The position numbers were made by a program, and so were the translations under genes. From contig CAJUDN010000003.1 in the NCBI GenBank assembly GCA_910585355.1, positions 61,199-74,839 on the forward strand: a DNA stretch of 13,641 nucleotides. Direction: 5' to 3'. Origin of the DNA: an uncultured Lachnospiraceae bacterium (lineage in GTDB: Bacteria; Bacillota_A; Clostridia; Lachnospirales; Lachnospiraceae). The notes under the pieces are model-generated. The model saw nothing but the letters and a program-made list of their open reading frames with translations, was not told the DNA's origin and made no database searches. Below, one piece after another: positions 5,476 to 13,608 of this stretch (positions are counted from its first letter, which is position 1; the number at the start of each line of letters is the position of its first letter).

Positions 5476-6453
5476 TTGAAATATTCCGGAATCGGGGGAC
5501 AGGCAGTATTAGAAGGGATCATGATGAAAAACAGGGATGAGTACGCCACTGCCGTCAGAAAACCTGATGGAGAAATCGTGATTCAGAAAGAGACTTATGT
5601 GAGTATGACAGAAAAGGTGAAATTCTTTTCCCTGCCGTTTGTGCGCGGAATTTTCAGCTTTGCGGATTCCATGATTCTTGGAATGAAAACCCTCACCTGG
5701 TCGGCCAGTTTTTTCGAGGATGACGAGGGGGATGAGGAGCCGGGAAGGTTTGAGAAATTTCTCATAGATAAATTTGGAGAAAAACTGGAAGGCGCCGTTA
5801 TGACAGCCGTGATGATTTTCTCTGTGTTCATGGCCATCGGAGTTTTTATGGTCCTTCCCCTTTTGATTGCCAGCGTATTTCGCCGGTTCATCGCATCGGA
5901 AACGGTAATGGCATTTTTGGAGGGATGCATACGGATTGGAATTTTCATCGCCTATATTAAAGTGATATCCAGAATGGATGATATTAAACGGACTTTCATG
6001 TATCACGGCTCAGAGCATAAATGCATCAACTGCCTGGAGCACGGATTGATATTGAACGTGGAAAATGTGAAAAAAAGCTCCAAAGAGCATAAACGGTGCG
6101 GTACCAGTTTCCTTCTGATTGTAATGATAATCAGTATTTTGTTTTTTATGGTGGTTCGTGTGGACACTATCTGGATTCGGATTGTCAGCAGAATCATACT
6201 GATTCCGGTGATTGCGGGAGTGTCCTATGAGGTGCTCCGCCTGGCGGGAAGAAGCAACTCCAAAATCATGGATCTCATAAGCCGCCCCGGCATGTGGATG
6301 CAGGGCCTGACCACAAAGGAACCGGATGATTCCATGATCGAGGTGGCTATTGCAGCCGTGGAGCAGGTGTTTGACTGGAAAGCATATCTGGAGGAAAATT
6401 TTCCGGAGACTTATCCCAAAGGGTATTTTGAAACACAGGAGAAAACGGCATGA
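5476..6453 (+). CDS. DUF1385 membrane protein (YqhQ-like)
   Basis: A 325-residue protein whose start is a TTG codon: GGAGG (5464-5468) lies 7 nt upstream and the protein then begins (M)KYSGIGGQAVLEGIMMK, the usual start of this family. A longer ATG frame from 5368 would begin inside the rpmE terminator and is rejected. Family landmarks are YHGSEHKCI at residues 176-184 and RCGTSFL at 207-213, flanked by hydrophobic segments at about 105-140, 150-165, 213-230 and 240-255. B. subtilis YqhQ belongs to this family; the biochemical role is unknown. Its stop codon overlaps the prmC start as ATGA. This gene commonly sits between rpmE and prmC in Clostridia, which suggests a link to translation or the membrane, but that is inference. 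Confidence 0.9.
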   Translation: MKYSGIGGQAVLEGIMMKNRDEYATAVRKPDGEIVIQKETYVSMTEKVKFFSLPFVRGIFSFADSMILGMKTLTWSASFFEDDEGDEEPGRFEKFLIDKFGEKLEGAVMTAVMIFSVFMAIGVFMVLPLLIASVFRRFIASETVMAFLEGCIRIGIFIAYIKVISRMDDIKRTFMYHGSEHKCINCLEHGLILNVENVKKSSKEHKRCGTSFLLIVMIISILFFMVVRVDTIWIRIVSRIILIPVIAGVSYEVLRLAGRSNSKIMDLISRPGMWMQGLTTKEPDDSMIEVAIAAVEQVFDWKAYLEENFPETYPKGYFETQEKTA

Positions 6454-7325
6454 CCTGGGGAGAGCTGCTTTTATCGGGACAAAAGAGGCTTGAATCTGCG
6501 GGAATCCGGGAATACAGCCTGGATAGCTGGTATCTGTTTGAACATGTATTTAGCATGAGCCGGGCAGATTATCTTTTGCGGTCCCGGGAGACGGCGACGG
6601 CAGAGGTAAAGGCGCTTGAAGAGTTTCAGGAAAAACTTTCAAGACGGGCAGGAAGAGAACCGCTCCAGCATATTTTGGGCGCCCAGGAGTTTATGGGATT
6701 AGAATTTTACGTAAACAGCGATGTGCTGATTCCAAGACAGGATACAGAGACGCTGGTGGAAACGGTGCTTTACGCCCATAAAAATCAGGAGATTTCTCTT
6801 TTGGATATATGTACTGGCTCAGGGTGCATCGCCATAAGTTTGGCGGCTTTGGGGAAATATGCCCATGTGGAAGCGGCGGATATTTCCAATGCCGCTCTTC
6901 TGACCGCAGAAAAGAATGCGGAAAAAATTCTTGGAGCCGGTGCGGTAAAGTTTCGCTGCAGCGATTTGTTTTCGGCATTTGCGCCTGAGGAACGATTCGA
7001 TGTGATTGTCTCCAACCCGCCTTATATTCCAAGCATGGTGATTGAAGGGCTGGAGCCGGAGGTACGGGATTTTGAACCGCGTCTGGCTCTGGATGGTTCA
7101 GAGGACGGGCTGTTCTTTTACCGGAAACTGGCGGAGGAAAGCCGAAGATTTCTTAAGGAAAACGGGGCTGTTTATTTTGAAATCGGATGTGACCAGGGGG
7201 AAGCGGTGGAACATCTGCTTTCTGGTCATGGATTTAAGGACACAAAGGTAATAAAAGATCTGTCAGGCAGAGACCGGGTGGTCCGCGGGAAGTGGAATCC
7301 CGCATGGAAGGCTCCGACTGCCTGA
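6450..7325 (+). CDS. prmC: Release factor glutamine methyltransferase PrmC
   Basis: PrmC methylates the glutamine of the GGQ motif in release factors RF1 and RF2, using S-adenosylmethionine. The 291-residue protein has the N-terminal helical domain that grips the release factor (1-80), then PRQDTETLVE, the SAM-binding motif LLDICTGSGCIAISLA and the catalytic NPPY at 189-192, all in the standard order. Length is close to the family norm (E. coli 277). The start overlaps the DUF1385 stop (ATGA), and the gene stands 62 nt before prfA, which encodes its substrate. The last dozen residues extend a little past the usual end. Identification is firm. Confidence 0.95.
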   Translation: MTWGELLLSGQKRLESAGIREYSLDSWYLFEHVFSMSRADYLLRSRETATAEVKALEEFQEKLSRRAGREPLQHILGAQEFMGLEFYVNSDVLIPRQDTETLVETVLYAHKNQEISLLDICTGSGCIAISLAALGKYAHVEAADISNAALLTAEKNAEKILGAGAVKFRCSDLFSAFAPEERFDVIVSNPPYIPSMVIEGLEPEVRDFEPRLALDGSEDGLFFYRKLAEESRRFLKENGAVYFEIGCDQGEAVEHLLSGHGFKDTKVIKDLSGRDRVVRGKWNPAWKAPTA

Positions 7326-7387
7326 TGGAAACTAGCCCGGATGCTGAGGGAAAAACGGCGGGCCGGGGTGTGAGAAGGAGGTTTCCC

Positions 7388-8464
7388 ATGTTTGACCGTT
7401 TGGATGACATTGTAAAGCATTATGAGGAAATTATGCTTGAGCTAAATAATCCGTCTGTTACGGAGGACCAGAAGAGGTTTCGTAAGCTGATGAAAGAACA
7501 GGCTGATCTGACTCCTCTGGTGAACACATATAAAGAGTATACCAGGGCGAAGCAGGATGTGGAGGACAGTCTGGCGCTTCTGGAAGAAGAAAGTGACGAG
7601 GAGATGCGTGAGCTGGCAAAGGAAGAGCTTTCTGATGCCAGAAAAAAAATTGAGGAGCTGGAGCAGCAGCTTAAAATTCTTCTTCTTCCCAAGGACCCCA
7701 ATGATGAGAAAAACGTTATTGTGGAAATCCGCGCAGGCGCAGGCGGCGACGAAGCCGCCTTGTTTGCATCGGAATTATACCGGATGTATGTCCATTATGC
7801 AGAGCGCCAGCGTTGGAAGGTGGAATTAATTAACGTAAGTGAGAGCGGTATCGGCGGTATGAAGGAAGTGGAATTTATGATTACCGGACAGGGCGCCTAC
7901 TCCAAATTGAAATACGAGAGCGGCGTGCACCGGGTTCAGCGTGTTCCGGAGACCGAATCCGGAGGCCGTATTCATACTTCCACGGCAACGGTGGCTATCA
8001 TGCCGGAGGCTGAGGAGTTCGATGTTGTTATTGATGATAAGGATATCCGCATTGATGTTATGCGCGCGTCCGGAAACGGCGGCCAGTGTGTAAATACCAC
8101 GGACTCTGCCGTTCGTCTGACCCATATTCCCACAGGAATCGTTATTTACAGTCAGACAGAAAAGTCCCAGCTTCAGAACAAGGAAAAGGCCTTTCGCCTT
8201 CTGCGCTCCAAGCTGTATGACATGGAACTGGAACGCCGCCAGAATGAGGAGGCGGAAGCCCGCCGCAGCCAGATTGGCACCGGAGACCGTTCCGAGAAGA
8301 TACGTACTTACAACTTCCCCCAGGGGCGCGTGACGGAGCACAGAATCAAACTGACATTATATAAGATAGACGCCGTTATGGACGGAGACCTTCAGGAGTT
8401 AATAGACAGCCTGATCGCAGCCGACCAGGCGGCCAAACTGGCCAAGATGAATGAGGGGATTTAA
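7388..8464 (+). CDS. prfA: Peptide chain release factor 1
   Basis: RF1 recognises UAA and UAG in the ribosomal A site and triggers hydrolysis of the finished peptide. The 358-residue protein has the coiled N-terminal domain (about 1-100), the stop-codon recognition segment HRVQRVPETESGGRIHTST with the PxT tripeptide as PET (187-189), and the catalytic GNGGQ with GGQ at 231-233. PxT rather than SPF identifies RF1 and not RF2. AGAAGGAGG ends 6 nt before the ATG at 7388; the open frame extends upstream into prmC but without a comparable start. It forms an operon with prmC and ends at a hairpin terminator. Confidence 0.97.
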   Translation: MFDRLDDIVKHYEEIMLELNNPSVTEDQKRFRKLMKEQADLTPLVNTYKEYTRAKQDVEDSLALLEEESDEEMRELAKEELSDARKKIEELEQQLKILLLPKDPNDEKNVIVEIRAGAGGDEAALFASELYRMYVHYAERQRWKVELINVSESGIGGMKEVEFMITGQGAYSKLKYESGVHRVQRVPETESGGRIHTSTATVAIMPEAEEFDVVIDDKDIRIDVMRASGNGGQCVNTTDSAVRLTHIPTGIVIYSQTEKSQLQNKEKAFRLLRSKLYDMELERRQNEEAEARRSQIGTGDRSEKIRTYNFPQGRVTEHRIKLTLYKIDAVMDGDLQELIDSLIAADQAAKLAKMNEGI

Positions 8465-8465
8465 T

Positions 8466-8514
8466 AAAAAGCCAGTCAGAGCCGGATAATTCCGGATTCT
8501 GGCCGGCCTTTTGC
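8466..8514. terminator. Terminator after prfA, probably bidirectional
   Basis: A long imperfect hairpin, AAAAGCC...CAGAGCCGGA with TCCGGATTCTGG...GGCCTTTT, starting 1 nt after the prfA stop. The A-rich 5' side and T-rich 3' side would let it work for prfA and also for the convergent MFS gene. Confidence 0.75.
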
Positions 8515-8551
8515 GTTTCGAAGACAGACGGAGCAAAGCGCTGCCCGCCCG

Positions 8552-9769
8552 TCAGACGGCGGAAGCGGGGAGAGATTTTTTTGTCATGAATGCGGCAATG
8601 AGCTGGAAGGAGGCTGAGAGGGCAGCCAGATAGAACACATACTGGACGCCCAGTGATTCCCATATAAGACCCATGACGGGCGAGGCTACGATGGCCATGA
8701 TATGGTCGACGCTGATTCCCACCGACAGAGTCCTGGTAACCTCGCTTTTGTCAAGAGCGATGGAGCGCATCATAAAGGAATGAACCATATTGAACTGTTC
8801 AAACAGGATACAGAGTATGTAGGCTCCGAATACAAGGAATGTCTGGGGACCGCTTTTTGAGAGTGTGCCGTCGGCAAGCATTCCGGAAATAAGCCCCATG
8901 GCTGAGAAGGAGACGGCGATGTATCCGGCTTCTATACACAGCATTTTTCTGGTTCCCAGCCGGTCCAGCATACGCCCGATTGCCGGAGCTGCAAGAGTTC
9001 CCATAAAGTGAGTTGCAATGGTGAGCAGAGCCACAGTGGCGGCTCCCTGTTCCAGAAGTTTTATTATGACCCAGGGGGCAAAAATGATACGGATTCGTTT
9101 CTGACAGCCATAGGCCAGCGTCAGCACATAGTAGGGAAGATACCTTTTCCGGAAAAGGAGACGATGATTCTTTACGGTCTCTTCTGTTTTCATAATACGA
9201 AGAAAAAGGAATAAAAGAAGAATCGCCAGAACTAAAAAGCCGGAGGCCAGAATAAACGGAAGGATTTTTTGGCTTTGAAAAGTAAAAATACCGGTTCGAA
9301 ATCCAACAAAAACAATACAGGCCGCAATCATTGCGCCCATGGTGTTTATGCCTTTAAATTTTCCAAGGGTAGCGCCCTCCTTACCTGCACTGGCCAGAGA
9401 CATGGAGATGGAGTCGTTTAAAGGCATGAACAAGTGGCTGCCAAGGGAATGGATGAACAGGAAGACAAGCATGACGCCGTAAGATGGAGAAAAGAATCCC
9501 AGGACCACCAGGCCGACGAGGGAGAGGATCTGGGATACAATGGTCATGCGGACGGTTCCAAGAAAGCCCAATGCGGCGACTGCCACCATGCAGAGAACAC
9601 CGGGACTTTCCCTGGGAACTTCAATGAAACCGCGCTGAACGGAGTTAATATGGAATACTTCGTTAAAATAGTTGGAAAAAATGCCGTCCCCCAGGCCGTT
9701 TGCCAGGGCAATGCAGATCAGAATACAGGCGAATATATTTTCTGCCTGATGCTTGGATGATGTGTTCAT
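8552..9769 (-). CDS. MFS transporter
   Basis: A 405-residue inner-membrane protein with about twelve hydrophobic segments in two halves separated by a charged loop (LRIMKTEETVKNHRLLFRKRY) near the middle. The second half carries GRMLDRLGTRKM, the loop motif typical of the major facilitator superfamily (GxxxDRxGxRK). The first half, beginning NIFACILICIALANGLGDGIFSNYFNEVF, also fits the family. The transported compound cannot be predicted. The start at 9769 is chosen because AAGGAAG lies about 7 nt upstream; a longer frame from 9817 has none. It is a single gene, convergent with prfA and divergent from the alkyltransferase-like gene. Confidence 0.88.
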   Translation of the reverse strand: MNTSSKHQAENIFACILICIALANGLGDGIFSNYFNEVFHINSVQRGFIEVPRESPGVLCMVAVAALGFLGTVRMTIVSQILSLVGLVVLGFFSPSYGVMLVFLFIHSLGSHLFMPLNDSISMSLASAGKEGATLGKFKGINTMGAMIAACIVFVGFRTGIFTFQSQKILPFILASGFLVLAILLLFLFLRIMKTEETVKNHRLLFRKRYLPYYVLTLAYGCQKRIRIIFAPWVIIKLLEQGAATVALLTIATHFMGTLAAPAIGRMLDRLGTRKMLCIEAGYIAVSFSAMGLISGMLADGTLSKSGPQTFLVFGAYILCILFEQFNMVHSFMMRSIALDKSEVTRTLSVGISVDHIMAIVASPVMGLIWESLGVQYVFYLAALSASFQLIAAFMTKKSLPASAV

Positions 9770-9822
9770 GGTGATCTTCCTTTGTGTTTTTTGTGGCCTG
9801 CCTGATACAGAGCCCAAAATAT

Positions 9823-9851
9823 ATTTTACTGAAATGTATAAAAATAGTCAA
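9823..9851 (-). promoter_or_regulatory. Promoter of the MFS transporter gene
   Basis: On the minus strand TTGACT (9846-9851), a 17-nt spacer and TAAAAT (9823-9828). The start is expected near 9816, about 47 nt before the ATG. Confidence 0.7.
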
Positions 9852-9986
9852 TGTTTAAAAGTGCTAGTACCGCGTTCGACAAATAACCGGACCGATCACG
9901 CAGAATGTTTTTTCGGGTGTGCAGGTCAAAAATGCAGGCGGTTACGTGCACAGGGCGTCTGTGGACAGCAGGGGTCAGGAGAAAGA

Positions 9987-10382
9987 ATGGGGATAGAATT
10001 GGACTTTTATGAGAAGATAGGAATTGTATGCAGGCGGATTCCTGCCGGAAGGGTGGCCACTTACGGGCAGATTGCACTTTTGTGCGGGAAGCCCCAAAAC
10101 TCCAGGCAGGTGGGGTATGGGCTTAAAAAGGGGCTGGCAGGCAGGGACGTGCCGGCATTCCGGGTAGTGAACGCAAAAGGAATTTTAAGCGGGGCCGCTC
10201 ATTTTGACACCTTTGATCAGCAAAAGATTCTTCTGACTGAGGACGGAGTAGAGGTTATCTGGACGCCGGAAGGCTTCCGGGTGGATTTAAAACGATTTGG
10301 CTGGAGGAATACCATGGAAGAAGCCCTGGCCATTGAGGAAGAATTTAAACGGGCGGAGGAAAAAACAGAAGCAGGTTTATAA
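9987..10382 (+). CDS. Alkyltransferase-like (MGMT-family) protein without the catalytic cysteine
   Basis: A 131-residue protein matching the DNA-binding domain of O6-alkylguanine-DNA alkyltransferase. The helix-turn-helix start GRVATYGQIA has the nucleotide-flipping tyrosine (Y26), and NSRQVGYGLKK supplies the arginine finger (R40). The site that reads PCHR in active enzymes is PAFR here (56-59): both the alkyl-accepting cysteine and the adjacent histidine are replaced. QQKILLTEDGVEV is also family-like. Such proteins bind alkylated bases and hand them to nucleotide excision repair; that role is inferred. The ATG at 9987 has AGGAGA 4 nt upstream; a longer frame from 9753 lacks one. The last 20 residues form a charged tail. 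No clear promoter is seen in the 135 nt upstream. Confidence 0.8.
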   Translation: MGIELDFYEKIGIVCRRIPAGRVATYGQIALLCGKPQNSRQVGYGLKKGLAGRDVPAFRVVNAKGILSGAAHFDTFDQQKILLTEDGVEVIWTPEGFRVDLKRFGWRNTMEEALAIEEEFKRAEEKTEAGL

Positions 10383-10405
10383 CGGTTCAGGCAGTCCCTG
10401 AACTG
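10383..10405 (+). other. Hairpin directly after the alkyltransferase-like gene
   Basis: GTTCAGG (10385-10391) and CCTGAAC (10397-10403) form a perfect 7-bp stem with a 5-nt loop, starting 2 nt after the stop codon. No T tract follows, so it is a weak terminator at best; it may stabilise the mRNA end or belong to the adjoining repeat. Confidence 0.4.
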
Positions 10406-10526
10406 CTGCGGTATACGGCCATTTAGAAGCGCTCTGCGATGGGGCCGGCCCCGTATGCTTTGGCCCCGTTCTGATACTGGCTCCCGGCCAATAAACGGAG
10501 TGATCGACAGGGGAGCAAACCATAAC
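10401..10526 (+). repeat. Palindromic intergenic repeat, copy C
   Basis: The fullest copy of the family also seen at 1384-1500 and 3798-3845. Its first stem pairs GTATACGG (10411-10418) with CCGTATGC (10451-10458) across a loop containing the 12-bp palindrome GGGGCCGGCCCC. Compared with copy A, two pairs of this stem have changed on both sides (T-A to C-G and C-G to G-C), keeping the pairing. The second stem is GCTCCC with GGGAGC (10480-10485 and 10511-10516). It ends 41 bp before the rfbA promoter, in the same orientation. Confidence 0.75.
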
Positions 10527-10566
10527 ATGTTTATATCTTTTTAAGGAATTCATAAAGAGAAGGGCC

Positions 10567-10595
10567 TTTCAATAAGGGGAATTTTATGGTAGAAT
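10567..10595 (+). promoter_or_regulatory. Promoter of the rfbABD operon
   Basis: TTTCAA (10567-10572), a 17-nt spacer and TAGAAT (10590-10595) with TGG before it, an extended -10 that offsets the weak -35. The start near 10602 gives a leader of about 135 nt in which nothing further is recognised. Confidence 0.55.
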
Positions 10596-10737
10596 ATCGA
10601 CAGATATGATACGTGCGCGTCTGTTTTTTGTATCCGCGGCAAAAAGGCAGGCACGGGGTTTCCCAATTAAGGCAGCAGTTTGGCTTCGTGAAGATACAGG
10701 GCTGAGCTGTTACCGATTAAGAAGAAAAGGAGAACAT

Positions 10738-11640
10738 ATGAAAGGTATTATACTTGCAGGCGGCAGCGGCACGCGCCTTTATCCCTTAACAAAGGTAACT
10801 TCCAAACAGCTTCTGCCAATTTATGATAAGCCCATGATCTATTATCCGCTTTCCGTATTGATGAATTCCGGGATCCGTGATATTTTAATTATTTCCACTC
10901 CGGACGATACCCCGCGGTTTGAGGCTCTTTTAGGCGACGGTCATCAGTTCGGAGTCCGATTGACCTATGCTGTTCAGCCAAGTCCCGACGGACTGGCTCA
11001 GGCATTTATTATCGGCGGGGAATTCATCGGAAAAGATTCCGTTGCCATGGTACTGGGAGATAATATTTTCCACGGTCAGGGATTAAAGAAGCGTCTTCGC
11101 GCCGCCGCAGCAAAGGAAAAGGGCGCAACCGTATTCGGCTATTACGTGGACGACCCGGAGCGGTTCGGAATTGTGGAGTTTGATAAAGATGGAAAAGCCA
11201 TTTCCATCGAGGAAAAGCCGGCAAAGCCAAAGTCCAATTATTGTGTAACGGGCCTGTATTTTTATGATAACCGCGTGGTGGAATACGCAAAGAACTTAAA
11301 GCCGTCCGCAAGGGGCGAGCTGGAAATTACAGATTTAAACCGTATCTATCTGGAGAACGACGAGCTGGACGTAACGCTTCTCGGACAGGGCTTTACATGG
11401 CTGGATACGGGAACCCATGAATCTTTGGTGGAAGCAACCAATTTTGTAAAAACCGTCGAGACTCACCAGCACAGAAAGATCGCCTGCTTAGAGGAGATTG
11501 CTTACAGCAACGGATGGATTTCCAAGGATGAAGTTATGAGGGCATATGAGATTCTTAAGAAAAATCAGTACGGTCAGTATTTAAAGGATGTGGTAGACGG
11601 CAAATATATTGACAAGCTGCCGGGCCATGCGGATAAATAG
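10738..11640 (+). CDS. rfbA: Glucose-1-phosphate thymidylyltransferase
   Basis: RfbA/RmlA joins dTTP and glucose 1-phosphate to make dTDP-glucose, the first step of dTDP-L-rhamnose synthesis. The 300-residue protein starts MKGIILAGGSGTRLYPLT, the nucleotide-binding signature (GGSGTRL at 8-14), followed by SKQLLPIYDKPMIYYPLS with the catalytic lysine region. VLGDNIFHGQG supplies the metal-binding aspartate, and FGIVEFD and EEKPAKPKSNYCVTGLYFYD are also typical. Length matches the family (about 290). AAGGAG (10727-10732) lies 5 nt before the ATG at 10738, so the longer frame from 10606 is rejected. rfbB starts 16 nt downstream. Confidence 0.97.
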   Translation: MKGIILAGGSGTRLYPLTKVTSKQLLPIYDKPMIYYPLSVLMNSGIRDILIISTPDDTPRFEALLGDGHQFGVRLTYAVQPSPDGLAQAFIIGGEFIGKDSVAMVLGDNIFHGQGLKKRLRAAAAKEKGATVFGYYVDDPERFGIVEFDKDGKAISIEEKPAKPKSNYCVTGLYFYDNRVVEYAKNLKPSARGELEITDLNRIYLENDELDVTLLGQGFTWLDTGTHESLVEATNFVKTVETHQHRKIACLEEIAYSNGWISKDEVMRAYEILKKNQYGQYLKDVVDGKYIDKLPGHADK

Positions 11641-11656
11641 GAAGGAGACAAAGGAC

Positions 11657-12688
11657 ATGAAAATTATTGTAACAGGCGGCGCCGGATTCATCGGCGGAAA
11701 CTTTATCCATCATATGGTAAATAAATATCCGGACTATGAAATTGTCAATCTGGATCTTTTAACATACGCAGGAAATCTGGAAACTTTAAAGCCTGTGGAG
11801 GGGAAACCCAACTACAAATTTGTCAAGGGAGATATCGCAGACAGAAAATTCATTTTCGACTTGTTTGAGAAGGAAAAGCCGGATGTGATTGTAAACTTTG
11901 CGGCAGAAAGCCATGTGGACCGCTCTGTCGTAGATCCGGAGAGTTTTGTCCGCACCAACGTTCTGGGAACCACAACGCTTCTGGATGCCTGTAAACAGTA
12001 CGGCATTAAGCGGTATCATCAGGTATCCACCGACGAAGTATATGGAGACCTGCCTTTAGACCGCCCGGATTTATTCTTTACAGAGGAAACGCCGCTCCAT
12101 ACATCGAGCCCTTATTCTTCCAGTAAGGCCAGCGCTGATCTGTTTGTCATGGCATACCACAGAACTTTCGGGCTTCCGGTGACCATTTCCCGCTGCTCCA
12201 ATAACTACGGCCCCTATCATTTTCCGGAAAAATTGATTCCGCTAATGATCAGCCGCGCTCTCGCCGATGAATCTCTTCCGGTATATGGAACAGGAGAAAA
12301 CGTCCGCGACTGGCTCCATGTTTCCGATCACTGCGAGGCTATTGACCTGATCATCCACGGAGGCCGTGAGGGAGAGATTTATAATGTGGGCGGTCATAAT
12401 GAGCGCACCAACCTGGAAGTGGTAAAGACGATCTTAAAGGCGCTGGACAAGCCGGAGAGCCTGATTAAATATGTGACAGACCGTCCCGGACATGACAGAC
12501 GGTATGCCATTGACCCCACAAAGCTGGAGACAGAGCTTGGCTGGAAGCCCAAGTATAATTTTGATACAGGAATTCAGCAGACAATCCGGTGGTATCTGGA
12601 TAATCAGGACTGGTGGAAGCATATTTTAAGCGGCGAGTACAGCAATTATTTTGAAAATATGTACGGCGAGCGTCTGGGCGATAAATAG
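11657..12688 (+). CDS. rfbB: dTDP-glucose 4,6-dehydratase
   Basis: RfbB/RmlB converts dTDP-glucose to dTDP-4-keto-6-deoxyglucose with bound NAD. The 343-residue protein has the Rossmann motif GGAGFIG (7-13), AAESHVDRS, the catalytic TDE (125-127) in VSTDEVYGDL and the YxxxK pair Y153/K157 (YSSSK), then SRCSNNYGPYHFPEKLIPL, which is diagnostic. The start at 11657 follows AAGGAG by 9 nt. It lies between rfbA and rfbD with short gaps (16 and 22 nt) and is clearly in their operon. The product is the branch point to several deoxysugars; rhamnose is the likely fate because rfbD follows. Confidence 0.97.
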   Translation: MKIIVTGGAGFIGGNFIHHMVNKYPDYEIVNLDLLTYAGNLETLKPVEGKPNYKFVKGDIADRKFIFDLFEKEKPDVIVNFAAESHVDRSVVDPESFVRTNVLGTTTLLDACKQYGIKRYHQVSTDEVYGDLPLDRPDLFFTEETPLHTSSPYSSSKASADLFVMAYHRTFGLPVTISRCSNNYGPYHFPEKLIPLMISRALADESLPVYGTGENVRDWLHVSDHCEAIDLIIHGGREGEIYNVGGHNERTNLEVVKTILKALDKPESLIKYVTDRPGHDRRYAIDPTKLETELGWKPKYNFDTGIQQTIRWYLDNQDWWKHILSGEYSNYFENMYGERLGDK

Positions 12689-12710
12689 AATGGCGGCAGA
12701 AGGAGATATT

Positions 12711-13562
12711 ATGAGAATTTTAGTGACGGGCGTAAAAGGCCAGCTTGGCCATGACGTCGTAAACGAGATGATAAAACGCGGTCTGGATCCGGTGGGCGTT
12801 GATGTGGAGGAGATGGACATCACTGACAGGGCCGCCTGCGATAAGGTGATTACTGAAGCCAATGTGGACGCGGTGATTCACTGCGCCGCTTATACGGCTG
12901 TGGACGCGGCTGAGGACAATGTGGAAATATGCCGCAGGATCAACGCGGACGGGACCAGAAACATTGCCGAAGTGTGCCGAAAACTGGACATTAAAATGAT
13001 GTATATCAGTACGGATTACGTGTTTGACGGCCAGGGAACCAGACCCTGGGAGCCTGATGATGAGAGACATCCGTTAAACGTTTATGGGCAGACCAAGTAT
13101 GAAGGCGAGCTGGCTGTGGAAGAGCTGGTAAAGAAGTTTTTCACTGTCCGCGTTGCTTGGGTTTTCGGTGTCAATGGAAAGAATTTCATTAGAACCATGC
13201 TGCGGATTGGAAAGGAGCGGGGAGCGGCGACGGTTGTGGACGACCAGATCGGTTCCCCCACGTATACCTATGATCTGGCAAAACTTCTTGTGGACATGAT
13301 TCAGACAGAGAAGTACGGCCGCTACCATGCAACCAACGAGGGGCTTTGTTCCTGGTATGAATTTGCATGTGAAATCTTTAAACAGGCCGGGATGGATCAC
13401 GTGACCGTAACTCCGGTTCACACCAGCGAGTATCCGGCGTCCAGGGCGAAACGTCCCATGAACAGCCGCATCAGTAAGGAAAAGCTCACGGAAAACGGCT
13501 TTGAGCGCCTGCCTCAGTGGCAGGATGCTGTTGCACGATATTTAAAGGAAATTTTAATATAA
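12711..13562 (+). CDS. rfbD: dTDP-4-dehydrorhamnose reductase
   Basis: RfbD/RmlD reduces dTDP-4-keto-L-rhamnose to dTDP-L-rhamnose. The 283-residue short-chain-dehydrogenase protein has GVKGQLG (7-13) for the cofactor, CAAYTAVDAAE, STDYVFDG from residue 100, and Y125/K129 in YGQTK. VRVAWVFGVNGKNFI and DQIGSPTYTYDLA are typical of RfbD and set it apart from RfbB. AAGGAG (12700-12705) lies 5 nt before the ATG at 12711. The epimerase needed just before this step (rfbC) is not between rfbA and rfbD nor elsewhere in the window. No terminator is visible after the stop codon. Confidence 0.96.
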   Translation: MRILVTGVKGQLGHDVVNEMIKRGLDPVGVDVEEMDITDRAACDKVITEANVDAVIHCAAYTAVDAAEDNVEICRRINADGTRNIAEVCRKLDIKMMYISTDYVFDGQGTRPWEPDDERHPLNVYGQTKYEGELAVEELVKKFFTVRVAWVFGVNGKNFIRTMLRIGKERGAATVVDDQIGSPTYTYDLAKLLVDMIQTEKYGRYHATNEGLCSWYEFACEIFKQAGMDHVTVTPVHTSEYPASRAKRPMNSRISKEKLTENGFERLPQWQDAVARYLKEILI

Positions 13563-13590
13563 CCCACCTTAAATAACCATACGTTTCACT

Positions 13591-13608
13591 AGAGTGTGTC
13601 TGAAAATT
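13591..13608 (+). repeat. Terminal repeat of a second element of the 4907-5067 type (cut by the window edge)
   Basis: AGAGTGTGTCTGAAAATT matches the end of the 161-bp element at 17 of 18 positions when compared with its right terminus. Both are preceded by CT. The sequence after it differs from the first element, so this may be another subfamily or a larger element that shares the same ends. It starts 28 nt after the rfbD stop. Confidence 0.5.

Noticed and set aside
10385..10403. Hairpin after the alkyltransferase-like gene as a full terminator
   Set aside because: The stem is perfect but no T tract follows, so it is recorded only as a hairpin.
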